DNA of 64,000 bases from Alphaproteobacteria bacterium (GTDB taxonomy: Bacteria; Myxococcota_A; UBA796; UBA2385). The stretch lies in the NCBI GenBank assembly GCA_020632755.1, contig JACKEY010000014.1, positions 1 through 64,000 on the forward strand. Direction: 5' to 3'. Shown here piece after piece: positions 31,329 to 40,026 of this stretch (positions are counted from its first letter, which is position 1; each line of letters opens with the position of its first letter). The translations under genes and the position numbers were made by a program. The notes under the pieces were generated by a model. The model worked only from the letters and a program-made list of their open reading frames with translations. It was not told the DNA's origin and made no database searches.

Positions 31329-32582
31329 GTGCCCGCTCTCGTCCTTTCCGGCTCCCCACCCCGCTCCCTCATCTCGGCGCCGGCCCGCGTGCCCCGAGTG
31401 GCCGGCCTGCGCCTGCCGGCCTGGCTGGACATCGGTCTCCTCCGCAAGGCGGCCCTGGCCCGCTTCGTCGACCTGCTGGCGCGGACCCGCACGCTGCACG
31501 TCGCACGCACCCCCGAGGAGCGCGAGGCCATCTACCGCTTCCGCTACCAGATCTACGTCGGCGAGCGGAACCGCGTGCAGTACGCCGGCGTCGATCCCGC
31601 GCGCCAGCGGGTCTGCTCGCCGGAGGACGAGCACGAGGGCACCGAGCATTACTACTTCACCGAGGGTGGCGAGATCACCGCCTCGCTCCGCTACTCGACC
31701 TGGGAGGTGGGCAGGCTGCCCGACTCGGTGCGCCGGGAGTTCGCCGTCGACGAGCTCGAGGGCCTCGACCAGCTGAAGCTCTGCGCTGCGAGCGCCTTCA
31801 CCGTGCAGCCTCGCCTGCGCGGCTCGGTGACCAGCCTGCTGCTCGCCCTGAAGGCGACCGAGCACTTCCATCGACAGCACCGCTTCGATGCGATCCTCAC
31901 CAGCTGCGCGCCGGGGCTGGTGGCGCTGTACCGGCGCATGGGCTTCCGGGACTTCGGCGCGACGCCGCGCGTCAAGGACGTGATGCTGCTGCCGATGGTC
32001 CTGCTGGTCGGCGACCTGGAGTACAGCCGCAGCATCGGGGGCCTGTGGTTCCCCATCATGCAGCGGCAGGCGCGGGCCGGCACGCTGCGTCGGCTGGCCC
32101 CGGACCATCCGCTGCTGTGCCGCCTGGCCCGCCAGGAGCGGCTGGTCACCAGTCGCGACGGCCTGCGCGCCGAGCTGGCCCGGGCCCCGGCGATCCCCCT
32201 GCGGGATCTGTCCGGCGCCGCGCAGGACTGGCTGCTGGCGGGGGCCGTCGCCCTGGACGTGCCGGCCGGTACCCGGGTCACCGCCGAGGGCGTCGCCGAG
32301 CGCGAGTGCTACCTGGTCATCGACGGCGCCTTCGAGGTCCGCCGTGGCGACCGGATCATCGACCGGGTCGGTCCCGGACGGATCTTCGGTGCGCGGGGCC
32401 TGTTCAGCGACGATGGTCGCCGTCCCGAGAGCGTGCACGCCGTCGATGGCGGCCGCCTGCTGATGATCCGCCACTCCCGCCTGCGCGGCCGCGGGCGCCT
32501 GTCCGCGGTCGGCCAGCAAGCCCGGGACGCCCTCGTCGCGACCGTGCTGCGCCCTTCCTCCCACTCCGAGACCACCCCGTGA
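31329..32582 (+). CDS. FeeM-like N-acyltransferase fused to cyclic-nucleotide-binding domain
   Basis: 417 aa. GTG 31329 has a perfect GGAGG five bases upstream. Residues about 55-250 match the N-acyl amino acid synthase FeeM/GNAT-like fold (EREAIYRFRYQIYVGERNR, EGGEITASLRY, LKLCAASAFTVQPRLRGS, YRRMGFRDFGATPR). The family moves an acyl chain from acyl-ACP to an amino acid or amine. Residues about 300-400 are a Crp-type cNMP-binding beta roll (LDVPAGTRVTAEG, CYLVIDGAFEVRRGDRII, GPGRIFGARGLF), suggesting allosteric control. Its stop overlaps the methyltransferase start (GTGA). Confidence 0.85.
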   Translation: MPALVLSGSPPRSLISAPARVPRVAGLRLPAWLDIGLLRKAALARFVDLLARTRTLHVARTPEEREAIYRFRYQIYVGERNRVQYAGVDPARQRVCSPEDEHEGTEHYYFTEGGEITASLRYSTWEVGRLPDSVRREFAVDELEGLDQLKLCAASAFTVQPRLRGSVTSLLLALKATEHFHRQHRFDAILTSCAPGLVALYRRMGFRDFGATPRVKDVMLLPMVLLVGDLEYSRSIGGLWFPIMQRQARAGTLRRLAPDHPLLCRLARQERLVTSRDGLRAELARAPAIPLRDLSGAAQDWLLAGAVALDVPAGTRVTAEGVAERECYLVIDGAFEVRRGDRIIDRVGPGRIFGARGLFSDDGRRPESVHAVDGGRLLMIRHSRLRGRGRLSAVGQQARDALVATVLRPSSHSETTP

Positions 32583-33250
32583 CCGACAGTCCGCACCAGG
32601 CCCACGTTCGGACCTCTGCCGAGGCCTACGACCGCTACACGTCCACCGTCACCCCGCAGTTCGACGCCGCCCTGGCGGCGATGCTCGAGCCCCGGATCCT
32701 CGCCCACATGCCCGACGCGGTGCTGGTCGACATCGGCACCGGCACCGCGCGCTTCCTCATCCACCTGGCCAGCATGCCCGCGCTGGCCGGCCTGCGGCTG
32801 ATCGGCACGGACCTGTACGACGACATGCTGGACCAGGCGCGCAAGGCCGCGCTGCAGGCAGGCGCCGCGCTGGAGCTCACCCGCCAGGACGTACACCGGA
32901 TGGACCTGGCCGACGGCATGGCGGACATCGTCACCAGCCGCTCGACCATCCACCACTGGGAGGACCCCGTCCAGGCCTTCCGCGAGATCTGGCGCATCCT
33001 GAAGCCGGGCGGGAGCGCCATCCTGGTCGATGTGCGGAGGGATGCGCCGGCGTCGGCGGTCGAGGCGCTCGACCTGCTGCGCCGGGAGGTCGGCCTGGGC
33101 CCGATCCTCATGGAGGAGAAGTACACGGCAGCCGAGCTGGATGCCTTCTGCGCACAGGCCGGTATCGGCCCCCACTGCCACTGCCGTACCAGCGACGATG
33201 GCCTGCACGCGCTCTTTGTGATGCTCACCTTCGACAAGCCTGCGGGCTGA
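32579..33250 (+). CDS. Class I SAM-dependent methyltransferase
   Basis: 223 aa; GTG overlapping the acyltransferase stop. Rossmann-like fold with motif I VLVDIGTGTARFLIH, acidic residue after strand 2 (LIGTDLYDDML), motif for strand 4 (ADIVTSRSTIHHWEDP) and motif III LKPGGSAILVDVRR. It resembles the UbiE/Methyltransf_11 group, small-molecule methyltransferases. Its substrate is most simply the product of the coupled acyltransferase, as a tailoring step; that is inference from the operon. Confidence 0.9.
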   Translation: MTDSPHQAHVRTSAEAYDRYTSTVTPQFDAALAAMLEPRILAHMPDAVLVDIGTGTARFLIHLASMPALAGLRLIGTDLYDDMLDQARKAALQAGAALELTRQDVHRMDLADGMADIVTSRSTIHHWEDPVQAFREIWRILKPGGSAILVDVRRDAPASAVEALDLLRREVGLGPILMEEKYTAAELDAFCAQAGIGPHCHCRTSDDGLHALFVMLTFDKPAG

Positions 33251-33278
33251 GCGCCCGCACCGGGGCACTGGACGGACC

Positions 33279-34169
33279 ATGCACCACGACCAGGCGACGG
33301 CCGCCGACGGCGACGCCCGCCGCGACGGGTTCACCATCCTGCGGGGCCGCGTGCGCCCCGAGACCCTCCGACAGCTCGAGGCCCTGCTCGACCAGGAAGC
33401 GCGCTCGCTCGGTGCCCCCGAGACCGGGCGTCGTGTCGGGCGCGCCACCGCAGGCGGCGACTATCGTCGCTACTCGAACGGAGTCGACATCGCACACGCG
33501 GCCGTCGGCGACCTGCTGGACGATCTCCAGCTGGCCCGCACCCTGTCCGACGTGGACGGTCGCGCCTGGCTGCTGTCGCAGGTGTTCGTCTTCGACCTGT
33601 CGGCCGGTGACGCCGGGCTGCGCTGGCACTCCGACTTTCGCAGCTATGCCTTCCTGCCGGCCACCGAGCACGCCTGGACTGCCTGGGTCCCGCTCGACCC
33701 GGTCGGTCCCGATGACCAGCACGGTGGCGTGGCCGTGGTGCCGACCACCGTCTACTCGGGCACCGAGGAGGCCAAGATGTTCGCGTTCACCTGCGGCGCC
33801 CTGGACGACATGGAGTACATCGGCAAGGTGATGGCGGGGCTGGAGGGCTTCAACGCCCTGCGCAACCTGCTGCTGGACAAGGCCGCCATCGAGCCGGCCA
33901 TGCAGCCCGGGGACACGCTGCTGTTCGATCGCTTCGTGTTCCATCGCAGCATGCCGCTGGCCGAGGGGCCCCGGCGATCTCGCCGTGCGCTGGCGCTGCG
34001 GCTGGTGCCGGCCGATGGCGAGTATCGGCCGGACATCCACCGCACCCAGCAGATGCTGTACAGCGCCGCCGGCGTCCCTCCCCACGACGCGCCCATCGCA
34101 CACCTGATGGGGGACGTGGCGCAGGGGGAGCGGTTGTCCGGGGCACCGGGGCTGGTGCCGGTGCGCTGA
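33279..34169 (+). CDS. Phytanoyl-CoA dioxygenase (PhyH)-family Fe(II)/2OG oxygenase
   Basis: 296 aa, 28 bases after the methyltransferase. The iron facial triad is visible: WHSDF (His117, Asp119) and FVFHRSMP (His222), with a downstream Arg (RRSRRAL) for the 2-oxoglutarate carboxylate. The DGFTILRGRV start is typical for the family. PhyH enzymes hydroxylate or halogenate small molecules. Together with the acyltransferase and methyltransferase it forms a three-gene biosynthetic-like operon. It converges on a TauE gene three bases away. Confidence 0.9.
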   Translation: MHHDQATAADGDARRDGFTILRGRVRPETLRQLEALLDQEARSLGAPETGRRVGRATAGGDYRRYSNGVDIAHAAVGDLLDDLQLARTLSDVDGRAWLLSQVFVFDLSAGDAGLRWHSDFRSYAFLPATEHAWTAWVPLDPVGPDDQHGGVAVVPTTVYSGTEEAKMFAFTCGALDDMEYIGKVMAGLEGFNALRNLLLDKAAIEPAMQPGDTLLFDRFVFHRSMPLAEGPRRSRRALALRLVPADGEYRPDIHRTQQMLYSAAGVPPHDAPIAHLMGDVAQGERLSGAPGLVPVR

Positions 34170-34172
34170 GGC

Positions 34173-34931
34173 TCAGGCGCCGCCGACCAGCCGTGCTGCC
34201 AGCACCGCGGCCACGAGCACCAGGTAGGCCCCCTGGCTGCGCCGCACCACGGCCACGGGGATCCGGGTCGCCCACCGGCTGACCAGCGGTGCTGCGATGA
34301 CGCCGGGGATCAGCACCCACGGCGCCAGCGACAGGTCGACGCGACCGGCCTGCAGGTAGGGCAGCACGCCCGTGGCGGTGCTGACGACGCCCAGGCACAG
34401 GCTCAGGGCCACCGCGCGGCGGAAGGGCATGCCGAGCAGCGCGTGCAGTGCGTTGGCGACGACGACGTTGCCACCGCCGCCGAACAGCCCGGCCACGAGG
34501 CCGGAGAGGCCCCCCACCAACCCCACTGCCCCCAGCCGGCCGGCACCGTGGGCCTGCGCCTCGCGCGGCGCCCGCTCCTTCCGCGTCCGCAGCAGCATGC
34601 CGCCGATGACGAGCAGCGCGGCAGCGACGATCGCCTCCAGCACGGATCCCGGGAGCCGAAGCGCCAGGCGGGCGCCGAGCCACGAGCAGGGCACGGCCGG
34701 AAGGCACAGCACGGGGACGAGCAACCACGGCAGGCCCTCGGCCCGGGCCTGTGGGAGCAGCGCCGTCGACATCGTCAGCACCTGCGTGGCCAGGCACACG
34801 CCGATCACCGCGTGCACGTCGAAGCCGGCCAGCAGCAGGATCGACAGCAGCACGGAGACACCGCTGCCGCCCGTGAGCCCGGTGACCGCACCGCTGCTGG
34901 CGCCGGCGAAGACGAGGACGATCGGGTTCAT
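34173..34931 (-). CDS. TauE/SafE family membrane permease
   Basis: 252 aa, ATG 34931. Two repeated sets of hydrophobic helices, each starting with a Gly-rich segment (GAVTGLTGGSGVSVLL near residue 13 and GLVAGLFGGGGNVVVANAL near residue 150), are diagnostic of TauE/SafE anion exporters. About seven membrane spans. Known members move sulfite, sulfoacetate or other organosulfur anions. No sulfur metabolism genes are beside it; it diverges from the PhoX-like lipoprotein gene. Confidence 0.9.
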   Translation of the reverse strand: MNPIVLVFAGASSGAVTGLTGGSGVSVLLSILLLAGFDVHAVIGVCLATQVLTMSTALLPQARAEGLPWLLVPVLCLPAVPCSWLGARLALRLPGSVLEAIVAAALLVIGGMLLRTRKERAPREAQAHGAGRLGAVGLVGGLSGLVAGLFGGGGNVVVANALHALLGMPFRRAVALSLCLGVVSTATGVLPYLQAGRVDLSLAPWVLIPGVIAAPLVSRWATRIPVAVVRRSQGAYLVLVAAVLAARLVGGA

Positions 34932-35008
34932 CCCGGAGCGGGTATCGCGGCGGTCGGGCGCGGGCGGCAGCCTCGCCCGCCCGGATAGGCCCCGCCCGGA
35001 GGTGACCC

Positions 35009-36751
35009 ATGTCGCTCCTCGCCCTGCTCGGCCTGGCCTGCACCGAACCCGCGCCTCCCGCGATGCCGCCGCCTCCGCCTCGACCGCAGGCGTCCTCCTC
35101 TGCCGCCTCCTCCTCCTCCCCCGTCGGACCGTTCTCGGCCCTGCCGGCCGGCCTGGCGCAGCCCGACGGCGTCGAGGTGCTCGCCGGCACCTCCACCGGA
35201 CCCCTGACCTGGCGGCCGCTGCTGGTCGAAGGCCAGCGCTACGGCGACGGGCCGCCCTTCGGCACGGTGCCGGGCATGGACGGCCAGCCGGTGGCGCTCG
35301 GGGGCGCGTCGACCTGCCACGCGCCGGACGCCAACGGGATCCTGCAGCTGCACGGCCGGACCTGGATGCTGACCCACGTCGAGTGCGCGCCCGCGACCCT
35401 GGTCGTGTCGGAGCTGGAGCGGTCGGCCGAGGGGTGGTCGGTGACGAGGAGCCGCCCGGCGGACCGGGGCGAGGGCCCGCTGCCGAACAAGCTCTGCGCG
35501 GGCCAGACGACGCCCTGGGGGACCATGATCGGCGGCGAGGAGTACGAGACCGACGCGGCGCTGTGGGAGGACGGGGCGGTGCACGGCACGCGGGCCGGGG
35601 CGCTGCGCTACCGCGACGACAGCAGCTATGCCGCGTGGGCAGCGGGCTTCCCGTCGCCGCCGTCGCCCTACGACAACGGCTGGATGCACGAGTCGACGGT
35701 GGTCGACGAGACCGGCGCCACGCGGTCCGAGCTGTTGTACGCGCTGGGCCGCTTCTCGCACGAGCTGGGCCGGCTGATGCCCGACGGGCGCACGGTCTAC
35801 CTGAGCGACGACAGCAGCCACGGCATGCTGGCGATGTTCGTGGCGGACCGGCCCGGCGCGCTCGACCGCGGCCACCTCTACGTCTCGCGCTGGACCCCCG
35901 GGGACGACGGCGGCATCGCGCTGTCGTGGATCGACCTGGGCCACGCGACCCAGGACGGCATCGCGGCCGCGCTGGCCGCCGGCGTGCACTTCGACCAGCT
36001 GTTCGACCGGTCGCTGGCGGCACCGTGGGGCTGTCCCGACGGCGCGACCCGGGTGCGGGGGCACCAGGGCATCGACGAGTGCCTGGTGCTGCGGGCCGGG
36101 CAGGAGGGCCTGGCCAGTCGGCTCGAGACCCGCCGGGTGGCGGCGCTGGCCGGGGCCACGGTCGAGCTGAGCAAGGAGGAGGGGCTCGCGGTCGATGCCG
36201 CCGGAGAGCGCCTGTTCGTGGCCTTCGCCAGCGTGGCCAGCGGCATGCTGGCGAACGACCCGCCGGGGGGAGGGGAGCACCTGGCCCTGGCGCCCAACCC
36301 CTGCGGGGTCGTGATGGCGCTGACGCTCGAAGCCGGCGTGGTCGACTCCGCCGGCCGGCCCATCGACAGCGCCCACGTGGCGACCCGGGCTGCCCCCGCG
36401 GTGGAAGGCCGGCCGCTGCCCGGCGGCGGCTGCGACCCGGCTGGCATCTCGGGGCCCGACAACCTGGACTTCATCGCCGATGCCGGCGTGCTGCTGATCG
36501 CCGAGGACAGCGGCCGCGAGCCGAACCTGCTGTGGGCCTGGAAGGACGGCAGCCTGCTGCCGCTGATGGCGGCCCCGCGCCGCAACCCGGGCGGCCTGGC
36601 CGAGGTCTCGGGGCTGTCCTTCGTGCCGGATCTGGACGGCCAGGGCTGGATCACCGTCAGCCTGCAGCACCCCGGCGAGCGTCCGGCGACGGTGGGCCTG
36701 CTGGGACCGCTGCCGGGGCCGCTGCCGGGGCCGGCTTCCAGCGCGGACTGA
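35009..36751 (+). CDS. PhoX-like (DUF839) lipoprotein
   Basis: 580 aa; ATG 35009 with GGAGG about 10 bases upstream. Lipoprotein signal MSLLALLGLACTEP (lipobox GLAC) and a Pro-rich linker. The body has DUF839/PhoX hallmarks: PNKLCAGQTTPWGTMIGGEE, GRFSHELGRLMPDG, YLSDDSSHGMLAMFVADRPG, LYVSRWTP, ISGPDNLDFIADAGVLLIAED. PhoX enzymes are Ca/Fe-dependent phosphatases; many DUF839 relatives are uncharacterised and lipidated, so phosphatase activity is unproven. Residues about 45-72 are encoded by the 83-bp repeat shared with the gene at 25450. Confidence 0.85.
   Translation: MSLLALLGLACTEPAPPAMPPPPPRPQASSSAASSSSPVGPFSALPAGLAQPDGVEVLAGTSTGPLTWRPLLVEGQRYGDGPPFGTVPGMDGQPVALGGASTCHAPDANGILQLHGRTWMLTHVECAPATLVVSELERSAEGWSVTRSRPADRGEGPLPNKLCAGQTTPWGTMIGGEEYETDAALWEDGAVHGTRAGALRYRDDSSYAAWAAGFPSPPSPYDNGWMHESTVVDETGATRSELLYALGRFSHELGRLMPDGRTVYLSDDSSHGMLAMFVADRPGALDRGHLYVSRWTPGDDGGIALSWIDLGHATQDGIAAALAAGVHFDQLFDRSLAAPWGCPDGATRVRGHQGIDECLVLRAGQEGLASRLETRRVAALAGATVELSKEEGLAVDAAGERLFVAFASVASGMLANDPPGGGEHLALAPNPCGVVMALTLEAGVVDSAGRPIDSAHVATRAAPAVEGRPLPGGGCDPAGISGPDNLDFIADAGVLLIAEDSGREPNLLWAWKDGSLLPLMAAPRRNPGGLAEVSGLSFVPDLDGQGWITVSLQHPGERPATVGLLGPLPGPLPGPASSAD
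35143..35225 (+). repeat. 83-bp dispersed repeat, copy 2
   Basis: In-frame counterpart of 26265-26347, located just after the lipoprotein linker. Confidence 0.85.
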
Positions 36752-36759
36752 CCGCCTGA

Positions 36760-36765
36760 TAGGCT
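36760..36765 (+). promoter_or_regulatory. TAGGCT box, candidate -10 element
   Basis: TAGGCT 58 bases before the first gene of the carrier-protein cluster. The same or a similar box precedes several other transcription-unit starts (for example 54752-54757, 34986, 56950). Candidate only. Confidence 0.25.
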
Positions 36766-36822
36766 GCCGCCGCGGTCCTTCCCTCCACCCTCCTTCGACG
36801 GCTGCGGCCGAGGTGGTGCCCC

Positions 36823-38505
36823 GTGTCCGCCAGCGCGCGCGTCCATCGCCAGCGCTACTACCTGGGCGAGGCCCTGGTGGTGGAGCACTCGCCGGCCCCC
36901 CTGCCGGGCCCGGTGCGGGACCGCGCGCTGCTGGTGCTGCCGCCGCTCGGCTACGAGGACACCTGCGCCTACCGGCCCCTGCGCACGCTGGCGGACCGGC
37001 TGGCGGCCGGCGGGCATGTGGTGCTGCGGCTGGACTGGCCGGGCCTGGGCGACAGCGGGCGGGACGCCGACGATCCGGCCCTGTGGGACGCCATGCGGCA
37101 GGCGGCGCGGGACGCGATCGCGTCGCTGCGGGCGCGTGGGCTGCCGCGGGTGGCCGTGCTCGGCGTGCGTGCCGGAGGCTTGCTGGCCGCGGGGCTGGAT
37201 GAGGCCGACGACCTGGCGCTGTGGGGCGTGCCCGCCAGCGGAAAGGCCTACCTGCGCGAGCTGAAGGCCTTCCACCGCATGGCGGCCAAGGCCTTCGGCC
37301 AGGCGCCGGCGGATGCCGTGGCCATCGACGGGGTCGAGGCGGGCGGCTTCCTGCACGGCCCCGGGCTGGTGGCGGCGCTGCAGCAGCAGGAGCTGGTCGC
37401 GCTGGCGGCCGCGCGGTCCGGGGGGAGGGTGCTGCTGGTGCCCCGCGACGGCATGGACGCCGACGAGGCGCTGGTCGCCGCCTTCGGCGGGGTCGAGCTG
37501 CGGGTGGCCGAGGGCACGGGCCTGGTGGACCTGTTGGAGGACCCGTACTTCTCGAAGCTGTCGGGCCCGGTCGCGGCTGCGGTGGAGGCTTGGCTCGGGG
37601 AGGACGCGGGGACCGTGTCGGCGCAGGCCCCCGCCGGCGCGTCGCAGCTGGTGCTGGACGGTGTCGTGGAGGAGCCCTGGGTCGTGCCGGGCGCCCGCGG
37701 CGAGCTGGTCGGCATCTGGTGCCGGCCGGACGGCCCGGTGGCGCCGGGTGCTGGGGTCACCGTCTTCTACAACGCCGGGGGCGTGCGGCGCAGCGGGCCG
37801 AACCGACTGTGGACGCGGGCCGCGCGGGCGCTGGCCCGGGCGGGACGGCCGTCGCTGCGGGTGGACGTGCGGGACGTGGGCGACGCCGACGGCACCGCCG
37901 ATCCGCACCCGGATCTCGAGGCGATGTACAGCCCGGCGGCCATCGACGACGCACTGGTGGCGCATGCCTGGGCGGCCGAGCGGGGTGATGGGGCGGTCGA
38001 CGTGGTGGGGCTGTGCTCGGGCGCCTTCATGAGCGTGCAGGTGGCCGACCGGGCGACGGTGCGCCGGGCCACGATGTTCAACTGCCTGGCCTGGGTCTGG
38101 GACGACGACGCCCGGGCGACCGGGATGAGCAGCCAGGTGGGCCGCTCGCTGCTGGATGCGCGGCGCTGGAAGCGGCTGCTGACGGGGCGGATCGATGCCC
38201 GCGCCCTGGCCCGCTCGCTCGTCATGCGCGCTCGGCTGGACGCACGCGCCGCCGTGGACCGCGCCCGAGGTCGGCCGGCACCGAGCCCCGTACACGCCCT
38301 GGTGCGCCGGGTCCAGGCCCGCGGCACCACGCTGACGCTGGTGTCCAGCCAGGCCGACCCCAGCATCGACGTGCTCGCCCGCCACGTCCCGGACGGCGAG
38401 CGTCCTCCACTGACTGTCATTCCTGGTGTCGATCACACCATCCGGCCCCTGTGGGCCCACGAGCGGGTGGTACACCTCGTCCTCGCCGGCCCTCCTCCGT
38501 CCTGA
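36823..38505 (+). CDS. Tandem alpha/beta-hydrolase protein
   Basis: 560 aa, GTG start. Two alpha/beta-hydrolase-like halves. N-terminal half: LLVLPPLGYEDTCAYRPL, VVLRLDWPGLGDSG, and an elbow VLGVRAGG in which the usual Ser is Arg, so this half looks inactive. C-terminal half (from about residue 300): VTVFYNAGGVRRSGPNRLW, LRVDVRDVGDADG, elbow VGLCSGA with Cys in the nucleophile slot, TLVSSQADPSIDV and VIPGVDHTIRPLW with the His. It resembles exosortase-associated hydrolase pairs fused together. First gene of the amino acid:carrier-protein cluster; may act as thioesterase or acyltransferase there (inference). Confidence 0.78.
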   Translation: MSASARVHRQRYYLGEALVVEHSPAPLPGPVRDRALLVLPPLGYEDTCAYRPLRTLADRLAAGGHVVLRLDWPGLGDSGRDADDPALWDAMRQAARDAIASLRARGLPRVAVLGVRAGGLLAAGLDEADDLALWGVPASGKAYLRELKAFHRMAAKAFGQAPADAVAIDGVEAGGFLHGPGLVAALQQQELVALAAARSGGRVLLVPRDGMDADEALVAAFGGVELRVAEGTGLVDLLEDPYFSKLSGPVAAAVEAWLGEDAGTVSAQAPAGASQLVLDGVVEEPWVVPGARGELVGIWCRPDGPVAPGAGVTVFYNAGGVRRSGPNRLWTRAARALARAGRPSLRVDVRDVGDADGTADPHPDLEAMYSPAAIDDALVAHAWAAERGDGAVDVVGLCSGAFMSVQVADRATVRRATMFNCLAWVWDDDARATGMSSQVGRSLLDARRWKRLLTGRIDARALARSLVMRARLDARAAVDRARGRPAPSPVHALVRRVQARGTTLTLVSSQADPSIDVLARHVPDGERPPLTVIPGVDHTIRPLWAHERVVHLVLAGPPPS

Positions 38506-38571
38506 GGGCCTCTCTGTCCCGTGGGCCTCCTCCCCGACGGCCCCTCCTCGCCCGCGCACCCCGGAACGCCC

Positions 38572-38811
38572 GTGCCCATCGACGACATCCGCGACATCGT
38601 CGCCCGCCACGCCCGCCTCGCCGGCGACGTGGCCGCGCTCCAGCCCGAGTCCGACCTGTACGCGGCGGGCCTGACCTCGCTGACCACCGTGCACGTGATG
38701 CTCGCCCTGGAAGACCACTTCGACGTGGAGTTCCCCGAAGAGCTGCTGCGCCGCCAGACCTTCGAGTCCCTGCAGGCCATCGCCGACGCGATCGAGAGCC
38801 TGCGCACCTGA
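38572..38811 (+). CDS. Acyl/aminoacyl carrier protein
   Basis: 79 aa from GTG 38572; an in-frame GTG at 38521 would add a 17-residue Pro-rich tail that looks non-native. Four-helix carrier-protein fold: PIDDIRDIVARHARL, DLYAAGLTSLTTVHVMLALE, FPEELLRRQTFESLQAIADAI. The phosphopantetheine attachment Ser36 is in GLTSLTT (TSL rather than DSL). In this family of clusters the carrier protein receives an amino acid from the adjacent aaRS-like ligase. Located 66 bases after the hydrolase and 20 before the dehydrogenase gene. Confidence 0.88.
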   Translation: MPIDDIRDIVARHARLAGDVAALQPESDLYAAGLTSLTTVHVMLALEDHFDVEFPEELLRRQTFESLQAIADAIESLRT

Positions 38812-38831
38812 CCCCTCGCCGGGAGCCCCGG

Positions 38832-40025
38832 ATGTCCGACCCGTCCTTCGACGACCTGATCACGCGTCTCGGCGCGCTCTGCCGCGAGGTCATCGCCCCG
38901 CACTCCGACGCCGTGGACCGCGACGCCCGGTTCCCGACCGAAGCCTTCGCCGCCCTGCGCGAGGCCCGGTTCCTGTCGGTGCTGCTGCCCGAAGACGTCG
39001 GCGGCATGGGGCTGCGCTTCGACCAGGTCGGGCGCATCTGCGAGGTGCTGGCCGGCGCCTGCGCGTCGACCGCGATGATCTACGCGATGCACCAGATCCA
39101 GGTCGCCTGCCTGCTGCACCACGGCCTGCAGGCCCCCGCGCTGCGGGCCGAAGCCGAGCGCCTGTGCCGCGAGCAGCTGTTGATGGCGTCGGCCACGACC
39201 GAGCTCGGGGTCGGCGGCGACGTGCGGCGCAGCAAGTGCGCGGTCGAGCGCGACGGCGACCGCTACACCCTGCACAAGGTGGCGCCGGTCATCTCCTATG
39301 GCGAAGCCGCCGACATCATCCTGGTCACCTGCCGGGCGAACCCCGACGCCCAGGAGAGCGACCAGGCCATCGTGCTGGTCCGCCGCCAGGACGTGACCCT
39401 GAAGCCGATCGGCGAGTGGGACACGCTGGGCTTCCGCGGCACCTGCAGCCTGGGCTACGACCTGCAGGCCAGCGGGCCGGCCGCCTTCGTGCTGCCGACG
39501 CCCTACGCCGACATCCATGCGCGCACGATGCACCCGGTCGCCCACCTGATGTGGAGCGCCCTGTGGACCGGCATCGCCGGCGACTCGGTCGCCCGGGCCC
39601 GGGCCTTCATCCGCGCGGCCGCCCGCCGGACCCCGGGGCAGCTGCCGCCCGGCGCGACCCGCCTGGCCGAGGTCGACGCTGCCTTCTTCAGCATGAAGAG
39701 CGGCGTGCAGCAGGTCTTCGCCGAGTACCAGGCCCTGCTCGAGGCCCACCCGGGCCAGGCCGGCTTCGGGGACTTCGGCTTCTCGCTGCGGGTGAACCAC
39801 CTGAAGGTCCAGGCCAGCCAGCAGGTGGTCGACGTCGTCGGCCGCGCGCTGCTGGTCGCCGGCATCTCGGGCTACCGCAACGACTCGCAGTACAGCCTGG
39901 GCCGCCACCTGCGCGACGCCTACGGCGCGGCGATCATGGTGAACAACGACCGGATCCTGGACCAGAGCGCGCTCATCGAGGTGGCGCTGCGCGATGGCTG
40001 GAAGCCGATGCCCCGGGGGACCTGA
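38832..40025 (+). CDS. Acyl-CoA dehydrogenase-like flavoprotein
   Basis: 397 aa; ATG 38832 with GGGAG six bases upstream. Acyl-CoA dehydrogenase fold: N-terminal helices, FLSVLLPEDVGGMGLRF, central beta domain (MASATTELGVGGDVRRSKC, LHKVAPVISYGEAADIILVTC), and C-terminal helices (NHLKVQASQQVVDVVGRALLVAGI, YSLGRHLRDAYGAAIMVNND). The family removes hydrogens from acyl thioesters using FAD. Next to a carrier protein, it may act on a carrier-bound acyl or aminoacyl group rather than CoA; known for related enzymes in biosynthetic clusters, inferred here. Confidence 0.88.
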   Translation: MSDPSFDDLITRLGALCREVIAPHSDAVDRDARFPTEAFAALREARFLSVLLPEDVGGMGLRFDQVGRICEVLAGACASTAMIYAMHQIQVACLLHHGLQAPALRAEAERLCREQLLMASATTELGVGGDVRRSKCAVERDGDRYTLHKVAPVISYGEAADIILVTCRANPDAQESDQAIVLVRRQDVTLKPIGEWDTLGFRGTCSLGYDLQASGPAAFVLPTPYADIHARTMHPVAHLMWSALWTGIAGDSVARARAFIRAAARRTPGQLPPGATRLAEVDAAFFSMKSGVQQVFAEYQALLEAHPGQAGFGDFGFSLRVNHLKVQASQQVVDVVGRALLVAGISGYRNDSQYSLGRHLRDAYGAAIMVNNDRILDQSALIEVALRDGWKPMPRGT

Positions 40026-40026
40026 G

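Noticed and set aside
38521..38571. Longer start for the carrier protein
   Set aside because: The 17 added residues are Pro/Ser/Gly-rich and unlike ACP N-termini; GTG 38572 gives a normal-length carrier protein.
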